A stretch of DNA of 64,000 nt, from NCBI RefSeq assembly GCF_001651855.1, contig NZ_LNQC01000047.1, positions 62,001 through 126,000 on the forward strand, given 5' to 3'. This document shows positions 1 to 13,315 of the stretch, in pieces (position 1 is the first letter of the stretch; the number at the start of each line of letters is the position of its first letter). A model generated the notes under the pieces. It saw only the letters and a program-made list of their open reading frames with translations, was not told the origin of the DNA and did not search any database. Position numbers and translations under genes: made by a program. The DNA is from Sinorhizobium americanum. Its GTDB lineage: Bacteria > Pseudomonadota > Alphaproteobacteria > Rhizobiales > Rhizobiaceae.

Positions 1-63
1 ATACCAAGGCAGACTAGCGCCGATTGATTAACCGACCGTTGACCATGAATGGCAAGGAAAAGG

Positions 64-93
64 AAACCCGCCGGCCGTCAGGCAGGCGGGTTT
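64..93 (-). terminator. Rho-independent terminator of eno
   Basis: A perfect 9-bp stem (AAACCCGCC at 64-72 with GGCGGGTTT at 85-93) closes a 12-nt loop about 30 bp past the eno stop codon. On the minus strand it runs into a T-rich stretch (TTTCCTTTTCC), so it fits an intrinsic terminator for eno. I see nothing else in positions 1-124. Confidence 0.75.
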
Positions 94-124
94 GGCAATT
101 TGATGCTGATGCCAGTGGCAGCGA

Positions 125-1462
<1,338 letters not shown>

Positions 1463-1541
1463 TTACAATGGCGCGGGGCGCCAGGAGCACGGGGTGCCGT
1501 CGCGCGTCATGAAAACTTCACGCGGGACGGCACCTGCTCAC

Positions 1542-2381
1542 TCAAGCCTTGGCGATCGCGTCGAAGGCGAGCAGTTTCTCGAGAAGCCGCGGCATGTCCT
1601 TGAGCGGCACCATGTTCGGGCCGTCGGAGGGGGCATTGTCCGGATCCTCATGCGTCTCGATGAAGACGCCGGCAACGCCGACGGCGACGGCGGCGCGTGC
1701 CAGGGTCTCGACGAACTCCCGTTGACCGCCCGAGGAGCCGCCCTGCCCGCCGGGCTGCTGCACCGAATGGGTGGCGTCGAACACGACCGGGGCCCCGAGC
1801 GCCGCCATGATCGGCAGAGAGCGCATGTCGGAAACGAGCGTGTTGTAGCCGAAGGATGCGCCGCGCTCGCAGAGAAGGACGTTCGGGTTGCCGCTCATCG
1901 TGAATTTGGCCAGCACGTTCTTCATGTCCCAGGGCGCCAGGAACTGGCCCTTCTTGACGTTGATGGCGCGCCCGGTCTTGGCGGCCGCTACGAGAAGATC
2001 GGTCTGGCGCGACAGGAAGGCCGGTATCTGCAGAATGTCGACGGTCTCGGCGACCGCGGCGCACTGCTCTTCCGTGTGGATGTCGGTCAGCACCGGGAAG
2101 CCATATTCGCGCTTGAGGTCGGCAAAGATTTCCATTGCCTTTTCAAGGCCGATGCCGCGCTTGCCGGAGAGCGAGGTGCGGTTGGCCTTGTCGAAGGAGG
2201 ACTTATAGACGAGGCCGAGGCCGAGCGACTTACAGAGTTCGACCAGCCTGCCGGCGATCATGAAGGCATGTTCGCGGCTCTCCATCTGACAGGGGCCGGC
2301 GATCAGCGTCAGCCGCTCCTGCTGGGAGAACACCACCTGGCCGGCACCCTCGCCGACGACGACCCTTGCATTCGTTTCCAT
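1542..2381 (-). CDS. kdsA: 3-deoxy-8-phosphooctulonate synthase (KDO-8-P synthase)
   Basis: It condenses phosphoenolpyruvate with arabinose 5-phosphate to KDO-8-phosphate, the first committed step of the KDO sugar of lipopolysaccharide. The 279-residue product matches the family: [12 protein letters not shown] near the N-terminus, [34 protein letters not shown] and the C-terminal [17 protein letters not shown] loop. The open frame continues far upstream of 2381, but homology starts at the METNARVVV methionine. Only 2 bp separate that start from the stop of the upstream VOC gene, so the two are very likely co-transcribed. Confidence 0.97.
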   Translation of the reverse strand: METNARVVVGEGAGQVVFSQQERLTLIAGPCQMESREHAFMIAGRLVELCKSLGLGLVYKSSFDKANRTSLSGKRGIGLEKAMEIFADLKREYGFPVLTDIHTEEQCAAVAETVDILQIPAFLSRQTDLLVAAAKTGRAINVKKGQFLAPWDMKNVLAKFTMSGNPNVLLCERGASFGYNTLVSDMRSLPIMAALGAPVVFDATHSVQQPGGQGGSSGGQREFVETLARAAVAVGVAGVFIETHEDPDNAPSDGPNMVPLKDMPRLLEKLLAFDAIAKA

Positions 2382-2383
2382 CA

Positions 2384-3271
2384 CTACACTCCAAATGCGA
2401 AAATCACCCCCTGCCCCGGCACTTCCGGGACAACGAGGCGTCCGCCCATTTCTGCAAATTCGATGTCGTTCTGCGCAAACAGCGCGCGCGTCGCTTCGAG
2501 GTCGGCGACGCGGAAGACCACGGCACGGCCGCGCAAGCCGCGGTCGGTCGCGCTGACGGAGCGGCCATAGAAGGCCTCCGTGCCTGCAGTGTTCAAGACC
2601 GACAGTTTGGCGCTGCCGGCCTGGATATCCATGCCGAATGAATGAGCCGAAACTTCGCGCTCGTCGACCGCTTCCTGCAGCAGATACTGGAAATCGGTTG
2701 GATTGGGTTCCGAAAGAACAACCTCGGCGATGCCGGTCACGCCGTTCTCGTGATCGGTGAGCGCGCCGTCGACCGGCAGGGCGCGGATCCGCTGGCAGCT
2801 GAACAGGAAGAAGTCCGGCGCGCGCAGGTCCGCAGCAAAGGCCAGCCTGAAGGAGCCGAGCCCCTCGCGCCCGTCCGGCAGGCGCATAGGCCGGGAAAAC
2901 TCCAGCATCTCGCCGCCGGAGATACCGCAGGACCGGTAGCGGATGTGATCGGCGGCGGCATCGGGCGTCCCGAGCACGATCGCCGACAGACCCTCCGGGC
3001 CCTGCCGGAAGCGGAAGGCATGGTCGCGCGCCACAAAGGCATTGCCGGAAAGCGCGGCAGCCTCGCACTCCTCACGCGAGGCGATGGCGAGCGGCTCCAG
3101 ATAGGTATTGTCCGAAAAGAAGACGCAGGCGTTTTCAGTGCCGAAGGGATGCCGCGCATCTCCGGCGACGGTGAAGCCGAGATCGCCTAGGCGCCGCCTC
3201 GCCTGCCCGAGTTCCGCCACCGGCAGCACGAGATGATCGAGCGGGCGGGCGGTGCGGGTAGGCAGGTTCAT
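2384..3271 (-). CDS. VOC-superfamily (glyoxalase-like domain) protein
   Basis: The 295-residue protein starts with a glyoxalase-like fold segment ([20 protein letters not shown], then LGDLGFTV and [12 protein letters not shown]) and a second half with the same kind of beta-alpha repeats ([27 protein letters not shown]). This pattern fits the VOC metal-dependent fold, probably the glyoxalase-like Pfam group that acts as a lyase or dioxygenase; no substrate can be read from the sequence. The start at 3271 was chosen because homology begins at [13 protein letters not shown]. It lies 2 bp upstream of kdsA and downstream of pyrG, an arrangement familiar from rhizobia, but no functional link to KDO synthesis is evident. 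Confidence 0.85.
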   Translation of the reverse strand: MNLPTRTARPLDHLVLPVAELGQARRRLGDLGFTVAGDARHPFGTENACVFFSDNTYLEPLAIASREECEAAALSGNAFVARDHAFRFRQGPEGLSAIVLGTPDAAADHIRYRSCGISGGEMLEFSRPMRLPDGREGLGSFRLAFAADLRAPDFFLFSCQRIRALPVDGALTDHENGVTGIAEVVLSEPNPTDFQYLLQEAVDEREVSAHSFGMDIQAGSAKLSVLNTAGTEAFYGRSVSATDRGLRGRAVVFRVADLEATRALFAQNDIEFAEMGGRLVVPEVPGQGVIFAFGV

Positions 3272-3395
3272 GGCGATTTCCCTGATGACCGGTTTGCCGC
3301 TGTTTGCAACTTTTGACCGATGATTGCAAGCGGCAGCAGGACAGGCGTCGAAATGCAGCCACCTCACTCAAGCATGCGAGGCGCCAATAGGCGTA

Positions 3396-3421
3396 CGGCC
3401 GGTCCTGAGGGGGACCGGCCG
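3396..3421 (-). terminator. Hairpin after pyrG, probable terminator
   Basis: A perfect 10-bp GC-rich stem (CGGCCGGTCC at 3396-3405, GGACCGGCCG at 3412-3421) with a 6-nt loop sits 26 bp past the pyrG stop. It lacks a clear T-run on the minus strand, so termination may be partial or the hairpin may serve as a 3' end stabiliser. Confidence 0.55.
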
Positions 3422-3447
3422 CGAAATCGGGACATAGGGGAAAGAGG

Positions 3448-5680
<2,233 letters not shown>

Positions 5681-5813
5681 CAGCTTCCAGTCCTGCCCTT
5701 TTCGGGGCATTCGAATCGAACGATCGCGGCCACGTCACGGGCCGCGCCAAATTTCGCGCCTCTTTATACCAAGCCGCCGCCTATTCCAAGCCCCTGCCCG
5801 CCGCACACGGCGA

Positions 5814-6584
5814 TCACGCAGTCAATTCTTCATAGGCCCCGTAGATGGCGAGGAAGTCTTCCGCTTTCAAGCTGGCGCCGCCGATCAGCGCACCGTCCAC
5901 ATTGGCGACGCCCATCAGTTCCTTGGCATTGGAGGGCTTGACGGAGCCACCGTAGAGAATGCGCATCTTGCCGCCCTCTGCACCGAAACGGGAAACGAGT
6001 TCGGCACGCATGAAGGCATGCGCCTCTTCCACATCTCCGACGGTCGGCGTCAGCCCGGTGCCGATCGCCCAGACCGGCTCATAGGCAATCACGGTGCTCT
6101 CCGCCGTCGCGCCATCCGGCAGGCTGCCAGCGAGCTGGCGCTTCAGGACGTCGAGCGTCTTGCCGCCTTTGCGTTCTTCTTCGGTCTCGCCAATACAGAC
6201 GATGGCGACGAGGCCCGCCGCACGTGCGGCTTCGGTCTTGGCCCGCACCAGTGCATCAGTTTCGGCATGATCGGTGCGGCGTTCGGAATGGCCGACGATG
6301 ACATGGGTGCCGAAGCAATCGGCGATCATCTCGGCAGAAACATCGCCGGTGTGGGCGCCCGATTGCTTCTGGTGGCAGTTCTGCGCGCCGATCATCAGCG
6401 GGCTGTCGTCGCAAAGCGCAGTGGCAACATAAAGCAGCGTCGCCGGCGGGCAGATCAACGCCTCGACCTTGGCGGAAAGCTCACCCTTGACGCCCTCGGC
6501 CATCGCCTTGATCTGGTCCAGCGAAGCACGCGTACCATTCATCTTCCAGTTGCCGGCAACAAGCGGGCGGACGTCAGGCGTCAT
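5814..6584 (-). CDS. tpiA: Triose-phosphate isomerase
   Basis: It interconverts dihydroxyacetone phosphate and glyceraldehyde 3-phosphate in glycolysis. The 256-residue product has the substrate Lys in AGNWKMNG (near residue 13), the electrophilic His in VIVGHSERR, the catalytic Glu in [13 protein letters not shown] and the phosphate loop ILYGGSVKP. The frame is open upstream to 6800, but the homologous N-terminus is [14 protein letters not shown] at 6584. It lies 133 bp upstream of secG on the same strand and diverges from the cytochrome b561 gene across a 215-bp gap. Confidence 0.98.
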   Translation of the reverse strand: MTPDVRPLVAGNWKMNGTRASLDQIKAMAEGVKGELSAKVEALICPPATLLYVATALCDDSPLMIGAQNCHQKQSGAHTGDVSAEMIADCFGTHVIVGHSERRTDHAETDALVRAKTEAARAAGLVAIVCIGETEEERKGGKTLDVLKRQLAGSLPDGATAESTVIAYEPVWAIGTGLTPTVGDVEEAHAFMRAELVSRFGAEGGKMRILYGGSVKPSNAKELMGVANVDGALIGGASLKAEDFLAIYGAYEELTA

Positions 6585-6799
6585 CGGTTCTTCCTCCGGG
6601 ATCAAAGCCTCTCGGGCAAGCGGCCTAGCAAATCGGCCAGGCAAATGAAAGCACCTCGCCGCAGATTCCGGCTCGTCAGCCAATAGGCGCCACGCGCACG
6701 AACGACCCGGCGCGGCAGAATTTGGACAGCAACGTTCCGAATAAAACCGCGCCTTAAGGCGTCTCACGGCAACGGGAGACCAACTGGTCAAGTCACCCA

Positions 6800-7426
6800 A
6801 TGCTGCGCAACGGCGAGAACGACTTCGGTATAGTAACGATCGTGCTGCACTGGACGATCGCGCTGCTGGTTCTCGGCCTGATGGTGGTCGGCTTCGCCAT
6901 GCGGCGAATCGAGCTCGATCCGGCGCTGCAGTTCTCGCTTTACCAATGGCACAAGTCGCTCGGCTTCACCGCCTTGGGGCTCGCGCTCTTGAGAGCCATC
7001 TGGTGGTTGACAGAGCGAACCCCGAGGCCCGTTCCAGGCCTCCACCCGTTCGAACATGCCGCAGCGCGCCAAACGCACAGGATATTGATCCTCCTTGGGA
7101 TTATCACCCCGCTGGCCGGCTGGGCCGTCGCCTCCGCCTCGACATTGAACATGCCGAGCCTCTACTTCAACATCATCGTCATACCGCATCTGCCGCTGCA
7201 GCAATCGGATAGCGCCGAGGCGTTCTGGGCCCTCACCCACGCATTGCTCGCCTATGTCATGCTCGCTTTGGTGGCCATCCACATTGCGGCGGCGATCTAC
7301 CACCAGTTCGTCCGAGGCGAGGCCGTGTTGATCCGCATGCTGCGCTCCGGCTTCCGGAGGAGCGACGCGGCGCCAGTCGAGGCCGGAGAAGCCAGTGAAG
7401 CCGTTGCCGGGAGGAATGATCCATGA
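6800..7426 (+). CDS. Cytochrome b561 family membrane protein
   Basis: The 208-residue protein has four predicted membrane helices and paired histidines suited to bind two b-type haems: H17 in [17 protein letters not shown]50 in [14 protein letters not shown], then HRILILLG and the C-terminal [15 protein letters not shown]. Bacterial b561 proteins pass electrons between quinones and periplasmic acceptors. It overlaps the YceI gene by 4 bp, a pairing common in proteobacteria and pointing to a shared quinone or isoprenoid-linked role. The C-terminal 30 residues are polar and probably cytoplasmic. Confidence 0.9.
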   Translation: MLRNGENDFGIVTIVLHWTIALLVLGLMVVGFAMRRIELDPALQFSLYQWHKSLGFTALGLALLRAIWWLTERTPRPVPGLHPFEHAAARQTHRILILLGIITPLAGWAVASASTLNMPSLYFNIIVIPHLPLQQSDSAEAFWALTHALLAYVMLALVAIHIAAAIYHQFVRGEAVLIRMLRSGFRRSDAAPVEAGEASEAVAGRNDP

Positions 7427-8007
7427 ACGCTCGTCGCCATCTCGCCCTGACAGCAGCCTTCGCGTTGATCGCTATGGCTCTACCGGCCCGCGCACAGGCG
7501 CCGTCGCTCGCGGATGCGGCCGGGAGCTACAGCATCGCCACTTCCTCGCGCATCCATTTCAGTATCGGGCAGACGGGCGGCGGTGGCATCGCCGGCAACT
7601 TCGCAAAGTTCTCCGGCAAGTTTCGGATAGATGGCGGCAATGTCTCCCGATCGTCGGTCGAGTTCACGCTCTTTCCGGAGAGTGTCAGGGCGAGAGAGCG
7701 CCGTATCGAGAACTTCCTGCGGTCGAGCGCAGTCTTCGACACGGATAACTATCAGACCGTGACTTTTCGCTCTACCCGCGTGACACAGACCGGGCCTAGT
7801 AGTGCAAACATCGAGGGTGCGCTGACGGCGCGGGGCAAAACGCGCAAGGAACGCTTCGCCGTTACCCTGACCGACTGGGACAAGCGCTCAATTTCCTTCA
7901 CCATCCGCGGCAGCATTCGCCGTGCACCCTACGGCATGGACGTCGGCACTCCCATTTATTCCAACGTGGTCGAGTTCGACATGGACATCAAGGGACTGAG
8001 GCGCTGA
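7423..8007 (+). CDS. YceI family periplasmic lipid-binding protein
   Basis: The 194-residue product begins with a signal peptide ([20 protein letters not shown], cleavage likely after PARAQA) followed by a YceI domain: a lipocalin-like barrel that binds isoprenoids such as polyprenyl quinones. Family features seen are GSYSIATSSRIHFSIGQ, GNFAKFSGKFRIDG, the FTLFPESV strand and DNYQTVTFRSTRV. It starts within the last codons of the b561 gene (ATGA overlap), so the two are translationally coupled. The exact ligand is unknown. Confidence 0.92.
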   Translation: MNARRHLALTAAFALIAMALPARAQAPSLADAAGSYSIATSSRIHFSIGQTGGGGIAGNFAKFSGKFRIDGGNVSRSSVEFTLFPESVRARERRIENFLRSSAVFDTDNYQTVTFRSTRVTQTGPSSANIEGALTARGKTRKERFAVTLTDWDKRSISFTIRGSIRRAPYGMDVGTPIYSNVVEFDMDIKGLRR

Positions 8008-8013
8008 CCGGCG

Positions 8014-9330
8014 TCAGCTCTCGAGTGCAAGCGCCGTGCGCCTCCAGAAATCCGAAACCATGGCCGGATCTCGCAGCGCTTCGAGTTTTCGCCATGACGG
8101 GAAAGAGGCCTCGAAAACCGCGGGGCTCATGCGGAAGTCCGCGCTTGGATTCACCGCCCCGCCGGTCTCGACGGCAATACGGTCCAAAGCGTCGAGCAGT
8201 TTGACGGTCGCTTCGCCCTGATTGGCGAAGTCCAAGGTCAGCGCGAAACCCGGCCGGGGAAAGGAAAGCAAGCCTCGTGCTTCGGCGTTCCCGAAACGGT
8301 GCAGCGCCGTCAGGAAGGAGGCGTGGCCGTGTTCGCGCGCGGTCTTCAAGAGGCGAAGCGTCGTCTCCTCGGCATTCTCGGCCGGATAGACGCTCTGGTA
8401 CCGACAAGGACCCTGAGGCCCGTAGAGTCGGTGCCAGGCACCAAGCCGGTCGAGCGGATGGAAATAGGACGTCCATTTCACCGTCGATACCGTTTCGCCG
8501 CGCACTTCCCTGCGAAAGCGGTATTCATTGAGCGCCTTCAGCGTCAGGGAATTCAGCGGATTGAACGGCGTGGAGAAGGGCAGCGAAGGCTTCGGCCCCT
8601 TGGGAATGTCCGGATATTCGCAGGATGCGTCGGCGTGATCGGCAGCCCAGAGCACGCCCCTGCCCGTCCGCCGGCCGCTCGCCAGCTGATCGATCCAGGC
8701 GACCGAATATTCATGCTCCTCGCCGACGCGGTCGATCAGTGCGAAATAGTCCTCGAGGCATTCGAAGCGAATGGCGTGCTGTTGGACATGCGGCGAAGGC
8801 ACTTTAATCAGCTGCAGTTCGGCATCGAGGATCAGTCCCGTCAGGCCCATGCCGCCGATCGTGGCGGCGAAGAGTTCGGCGTTCTCCTCGGCGGAGCAGA
8901 CCAGGCGCTCGCCGTCCGAGCGCAGCAGCGTCAGCCGCCGGACATGATTGCCGAAGGCGCCGCGGGCATGATGGTTTCTGCCGTGAACGTCATTGGCGAC
9001 GGCCCCGCCGACCGTGACGAGACCCGATCCCGGTGTTACGGGAAGGAAGAAGCGGTGCGGTATCGCCTTGACGAGGATGTCGCGCAGCGTGGCGCCGGCC
9101 TCGCAGGTCACCACGCCGGTCCCCGGATCGAAGGCGAGGATGCGGCCGTGCCTCGCGCCGTCGATCAATGTGCCTCGGTCATTGCGGCAAACATCGCCAT
9201 AGCTCAGGCCGTTGCCGAAGGGCAGATAGGCCATGGGCGTGATCGTACCGAGCCGATCCTCGTAGTCGTCCGGCGAGATGGTGCCTTGCGGACGATCCTC
9301 CGGCCACCGCCAGCTTTCAACCTTGTTCAT
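8014..9330 (-). CDS. FAD-binding oxidoreductase (DprE1 / aldonolactone oxidase-like)
   Basis: The 438-residue protein carries an N-terminal FAD-binding type 4 domain: GNGLSYGDVCRND, GVVTCEAGATLRDIL and the dinucleotide segment VTVGGAVANDVHGRNH, followed by IGGMGLTGLILDAEL. The C-terminal half (LTALHRFGNAEARGLLSFP, GFALTLDFA, and DALDRIAVETGGAVNPSADFRM) resembles aldonolactone oxidases and DprE1, which oxidises decaprenylphosphoryl ribose. The substrate cannot be assigned here; oxidation of a sugar or a polyprenyl-linked sugar is likely. It is convergent with yceI (6-bp gap) and 33 bp downstream of an exported hydrolase gene on the same strand. Confidence 0.8.
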   Translation of the reverse strand: MNKVESWRWPEDRPQGTISPDDYEDRLGTITPMAYLPFGNGLSYGDVCRNDRGTLIDGARHGRILAFDPGTGVVTCEAGATLRDILVKAIPHRFFLPVTPGSGLVTVGGAVANDVHGRNHHARGAFGNHVRRLTLLRSDGERLVCSAEENAELFAATIGGMGLTGLILDAELQLIKVPSPHVQQHAIRFECLEDYFALIDRVGEEHEYSVAWIDQLASGRRTGRGVLWAADHADASCEYPDIPKGPKPSLPFSTPFNPLNSLTLKALNEYRFRREVRGETVSTVKWTSYFHPLDRLGAWHRLYGPQGPCRYQSVYPAENAEETTLRLLKTAREHGHASFLTALHRFGNAEARGLLSFPRPGFALTLDFANQGEATVKLLDALDRIAVETGGAVNPSADFRMSPAVFEASFPSWRKLEALRDPAMVSDFWRRTALALES

Positions 9331-9363
9331 GCGGAATTTCCATTCACGGCCGCGAGCATTCCG

Positions 9364-10242
9364 CTAACGCTCAAGAATCCAGTTCAGCGCATCCCGCCAG
9401 TCGGTCATGCGCACCGGCGTCCCATGGGAACCGGTCTCAAACAACACGAAGCGAGTGGGGTAGCCCTTGTCCTTCAGGGAGCGGTAGAGCGCAATTTGCA
9501 CCTCGGCGGGATAGACGCTGTCATTGCTGCCATGGCTGAAGAACATCGGCAGCCTCGACTTATAGGCTGCGCTCTCTTGAAACGCCGGATCGGCGACCCC
9601 TCCCATGACCATCATGCCGCTCAACATTGCGGTCGCCTGCTGGTCGCGCGAGATGGCCCAGCAAATGAAACTGCCCATGGAAGCGCAGGACAACACGACG
9701 GGCCGATTGCCGGATCGCTCGGCGGCAAAGCGGATCAGCGCCGCAATATCGGCCACGCCCGCCGCATCGAAGGAGCGCACGCTCGGCGCATAGTAGATAC
9801 CGCCACTGCCGACCGTCAGATTCTTCAGCCGGTTGAAATTGCCGCCGAAGGAGAAGTCGTTGGCACCGAGGCGCCGGTCGCCACCGCGGCCGTGGATGAA
9901 GATAACGGTGAAGGCAGCCCCACGATCCCGGCCGACGCGCGTGACGTCGATCGAACGACCGCCGAGGTCGAGCGTCTCGTTGGCCTGCGAACTCTTGACG
10001 CCAAGCGATACATAGGCCCGCTTGACGCGCCGCTCCGGAATCTGATCGCGACCGTTGATGTCCCTGAGTTCCTGATAGCCGACAACGCGGAAATCGCCAC
10101 CATCCTCCTCCCGCAGTATTTCGGGATAGCCGAACAGTGCATCCTTGTAGGGCGGCAACGGCTTCGCCTCGGCGGCAGCGACAACGCTTGAAAAGAGCAC
10201 CGCGGCAATCAGGCACCGGATGGAGAAAACAATTGTGGACAT
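9364..10242 (-). CDS. Exported alpha/beta hydrolase
   Basis: The 292-residue product starts with a signal peptide (IVFSIRCLIAAVLFSSVVAA, cleavage near AEAK). The mature part has an oxyanion-type segment FIHGRGGDRRLG, a nucleophile motif VLSCASMGSFICW and a late His in TGSHGTPVRM, so it looks like a serine hydrolase. The nucleophile context C-A-S-M-G fits the family elbow with Ala instead of the first Gly. The frame is open upstream to 10377, but the 10242 ATG places the signal peptide at the N-terminus. It may be co-transcribed with the downstream FAD oxidoreductase. The substrate is unknown. Confidence 0.75.
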   Translation of the reverse strand: MSTIVFSIRCLIAAVLFSSVVAAAEAKPLPPYKDALFGYPEILREEDGGDFRVVGYQELRDINGRDQIPERRVKRAYVSLGVKSSQANETLDLGGRSIDVTRVGRDRGAAFTVIFIHGRGGDRRLGANDFSFGGNFNRLKNLTVGSGGIYYAPSVRSFDAAGVADIAALIRFAAERSGNRPVVLSCASMGSFICWAISRDQQATAMLSGMMVMGGVADPAFQESAAYKSRLPMFFSHGSNDSVYPAEVQIALYRSLKDKGYPTRFVLFETGSHGTPVRMTDWRDALNWILER

Positions 10243-10482
10243 AGACACCCGACGGGCTCCCTGGTTCGGCTCATGCCTTGCCATCGGCACCTTCGCGACG
10301 CAACACTCAAGCCGCAATTCACCGCAGAGTCCGGCCTTCGCATCCGAAAATTCGCCTTTTGTTCGCGCTTTAGGCAAGACTCTGGCAGAATTCGGGTGAT
10401 TCGGATGCCAAGGGATGGCGACCGCGGCGCGGTCTTGCTATGGCCTTGCCGATAGAGACGACAGGAACGATCTAACCACTCC

Positions 10483-12543
10483 ATGGACGACAGCAGCGAC
10501 CTCTTTTCCGCCATGCCTTTGCAGCCGAAGCCTGCCGATGCCGGCGCGCCGCGCAAGCCGACAGCGCCTGCCGCCGGCAACGTCGCACCGCTTGCGCCGA
10601 AGAGCAGCGACGGCAGCGACTACGACGCTTCGGCAATCGAGGTCCTCGAGGGGCTGGAACCGGTGCGCCGGCGGCCGGGCATGTATATCGGCGGAACGGA
10701 CGAAAAGGCGCTGCACCACCTCTTCGCCGAGGTGATCGACAACTCGATGGACGAGGCCGTCGCCGGCCATGCCAACTTCATCGAAGTGAACCTCGACGCC
10801 GAAGGCTTCCTGACGGTGACCGACAACGGCCGCGGCATTCCGGTTGAAAACCACCCGAAGTTCCCCAACAAGTCGACCCTCGAAGTGGTCATGACGGTGC
10901 TGCATGCCGGCGGCAAGTTCGACGGCAAGGCTTACGAGACCTCGGGCGGACTGCATGGCGTTGGCGTCTCCGTCGTCAACGCGCTGTCGGATTCGGTCGA
11001 GGTCGAGGTGGCCCGCAATCGCAAGCTCTACAGGCAGCGCTTTTCTCGCGGCATTCCGCAGGGCGGGCTCGAAGAGCTCGGCGAAGTACACAATCGCCGC
11101 GGTACCAAGGTCCGGTTCCACCCAGACCCGCAAATCTTCGGGCCGCATGCCCGGTTCGAGCCGGCGCGGCTCTTCCGCATGGCCCGCTCCAAGGCCTATC
11201 TCTTCGGCGGCGTCGAAATCCGCTGGTCCTGCGACCCGTCGCTGTTGCCGGAAGGTTCGGAGACCCCGGACAGGGCAGTGTTCCACTTCCCCGGCGGTCT
11301 CAAGGACTATCTCGCCGCGACGCTCGGCAAGGAATTCACCGTCACCCGCGAGATCTTCGCCGGCAAGTCGGAAAAGGCGGGCGGCCATGGCTCGCTCGAA
11401 TGGGCGGTCACCTGGTATGGCGGCGACCAGCAAATCCACTCCTATTGCAACACGATCCCGACGCCGGAGGGCGGTACGCACGAGGCGGGGCTGCGCATCG
11501 CGCTGACCAAGGGCCTGAAGAACTACGCCGATCTCACGCAGAACAAGCGGGCCGCGATCGTCACCACCGACGACGTGATGATCTCGGCAGCAGGCATGCT
11601 GTCGGTGTTCATCCGCGAGCCGGAATTCGTCGGCCAGACGAAGGACAAGCTGGCCACCGTCGAGGCGCAGCGAATCGTCGAAAATGCCCTGCGCGATCCC
11701 TTCGACCATTACCTTGCCGACAATCCTGCGGAAGCGGCGAAGCTTCTCGACTGGGTCATCGAGCGCGCCGAGGAGCGCGTCCGGCGGCGCAAGGAAAAAG
11801 AAGTCAACCGCAAGACGGCGGTTCGCAAGCTGCGCCTGCCCGGCAAGCTCGCCGACTGTGCGCAGAATACGGCGGAAGGCGCGGAGCTCTTTATCGTCGA
11901 GGGAGACTCGGCAGGCGGCTCGGCCAAGCAGGCGCGCAACCGCGCCAACCAGGCCATCCTGCCCTTGCGCGGCAAGATCCTGAACGTCGCCAGCGCCGGC
12001 CGCGAGAAGCTCGGCGCCAACCAGCAGATCACCGATCTCGTCCAGGCGCTCGGCTGCGGCACGCGGTCGAAATACCGCGAGGAGGACCTCCGCTACGAGC
12101 GCGTCATCATCATGACCGACGCGGACGTCGACGGCGCCCACATCGCCTCGCTGCTGATCACCTTCTTCTACCAGGAAATGCCGGAGCTCATCCGCGGCGG
12201 CCACCTCTATCTCGCCGTGCCGCCGCTTTACCGGTTGAGCCAGGGTTCCAAGACGCTCTATGCCCGCGACGACGCGCATCGCGAAGAACTGATGCGCACG
12301 GAGTTCAACGGCCGCGGCAAGGTCGAGATCGGCCGGTTCAAGGGTCTGGGCGAGATGCTGCCGGCGCAACTCAAGGAAACGACCATGGATCCGGCCAACC
12401 GGACCCTGCTCAAGGTCGAGATAGACGACGTCGATTTCGAGGGCACGCGTGAGGCTGTCGACAATCTGATGGGCACCAAGGCCGACGCCCGCTTCCGCTT
12501 CATCCAGGAGCGCGCCGTCTTTGCGGACAATCTGGATATTTGA
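10483..12543 (+). CDS. parE: DNA topoisomerase IV subunit B
   Basis: ParE is the ATPase subunit that with ParC decatenates daughter chromosomes. The 686-residue product shows the GHKL ATPase (EVIDNSMDEAVAGHA, VTDNGRGIPVE, GGLHGVGVSVVNALS), the transducer domain with a QTK loop (EFVGQTKDKL) and the TOPRIM domain (LFIVEGDSAGGSAKQAR, IIMTDADVDGAHIASL). It is ParE rather than GyrB because there is no long insert in the C-terminal domain and the context lacks recF/dnaN. The first 45 residues form a Pro/Ala-rich extension before the conserved DYDASAIEVLEGLE. Confidence 0.95.
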   Translation: MDDSSDLFSAMPLQPKPADAGAPRKPTAPAAGNVAPLAPKSSDGSDYDASAIEVLEGLEPVRRRPGMYIGGTDEKALHHLFAEVIDNSMDEAVAGHANFIEVNLDAEGFLTVTDNGRGIPVENHPKFPNKSTLEVVMTVLHAGGKFDGKAYETSGGLHGVGVSVVNALSDSVEVEVARNRKLYRQRFSRGIPQGGLEELGEVHNRRGTKVRFHPDPQIFGPHARFEPARLFRMARSKAYLFGGVEIRWSCDPSLLPEGSETPDRAVFHFPGGLKDYLAATLGKEFTVTREIFAGKSEKAGGHGSLEWAVTWYGGDQQIHSYCNTIPTPEGGTHEAGLRIALTKGLKNYADLTQNKRAAIVTTDDVMISAAGMLSVFIREPEFVGQTKDKLATVEAQRIVENALRDPFDHYLADNPAEAAKLLDWVIERAEERVRRRKEKEVNRKTAVRKLRLPGKLADCAQNTAEGAELFIVEGDSAGGSAKQARNRANQAILPLRGKILNVASAGREKLGANQQITDLVQALGCGTRSKYREEDLRYERVIIMTDADVDGAHIASLLITFFYQEMPELIRGGHLYLAVPPLYRLSQGSKTLYARDDAHREELMRTEFNGRGKVEIGRFKGLGEMLPAQLKETTMDPANRTLLKVEIDDVDFEGTREAVDNLMGTKADARFRFIQERAVFADNLDI

Positions 12544-12618
12544 GGCCGTTGCCAGCTATAGGCGAATCTCTGAATTGCCGCTGACCGGCAGCGCGATGAG
12601 GGGCAAAACCGCCGGTGA

Positions 12619-13092
12619 TCACTCAGCTACTGGCCCCACCCGTTTCTCCATGAACAGGCTGAGCGGATCGGGCAGGTAGCTGCCAAAGGGCGGCCGCTCG
12701 ACATAGCCGAACGATCGGTAGAGGCCGATCGCCTCCGGCTGATAGATGCCCGTCTCCAGCCGAATCGCGGACAGGCCGAGTTTTTCCGCCCTGGCTTCCA
12801 GCGCAGCTAGAAGCCCTTTGCCGACTTTCAGCCCCCTCGCCTCCGGATCGACGAACATCCGCTTGATCTCGGCCGTCCCGTCGCCGGCGTCCACCAGCGC
12901 GCAGCAGCCGACGATCGCGCCGTTCGATCGTGCGACAAGGAAGGACACTGTCGGCTTTTCCAGGGTCGAGACATCGACCAGATGGTTACTTTCAGCCGGA
13001 TAAAGCGATGCCGCATAGGCATCGGAGAGTTCGAGCAGGCGGAGGATGGCCGGCTGGCGCGGTGCTTCCTCGGCGATAGTGATGGTGGTCAT
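12619..13092 (-). CDS. GNAT family N-acetyltransferase
   Basis: The 157-residue protein fits the GNAT fold: motif D/C strand (VSFLVARSNGAIVGCCALVD), then EIKRMFVDPEARGLKVGKGLLAALEARA, which holds the acetyl-CoA pyrophosphate loop (R-G-L-K-V-G-K), and SAIRLETGIYQPEAIGLYRSFGYVE, typical of motif B. The start at 13092 is the first methionine giving a plain cytoplasmic N-terminus; the frame extends to 13197. The acceptor substrate is unknown. It is convergent with parE and is followed upstream by 223 bp without a recognised gene. Confidence 0.88.
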   Translation of the reverse strand: MTTITIAEEAPRQPAILRLLELSDAYAASLYPAESNHLVDVSTLEKPTVSFLVARSNGAIVGCCALVDAGDGTAEIKRMFVDPEARGLKVGKGLLAALEARAEKLGLSAIRLETGIYQPEAIGLYRSFGYVERPPFGSYLPDPLSLFMEKRVGPVAE

Positions 13093-13315
13093 TCCAAGCC
13101 TCAATGCAGATTCTAACGATCCGTACGATCGATGCGACGAAACTAACGGCAATGACGAACGGCGCCAATACGTCAAACGGCGCAGGGAGAGCTGCAATCA
13201 ATCCGGGTGACGGGACGAAACAATTTGTTTTGTGGGACGGCTATTTTGCCCTACTTCGGAAACAATCGAAGCTCCATAGGATTGAGGGCAACAAACTTCT
13301 GAACGGACCAAAGAC

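Noticed and set aside
2382-3068. Upstream extension of the kdsA frame (to 508 residues)
   Set aside because: The added part reads through the VOC gene in another frame and is Arg/Gly-rich without similarity; the METNARVV start at 2381 fits the family length.
6740-6800. RpoE2-like GGAAC box near the tpiA/cytochrome b561 gap
   Set aside because: A GTTCC word is present near 6735-6740, but no CGTT lies 16-17 bp from it in the right direction. Similar half-matches before lipB, frmA, the carboxypeptidase gene and the 49700 gene were dropped for the same reason.
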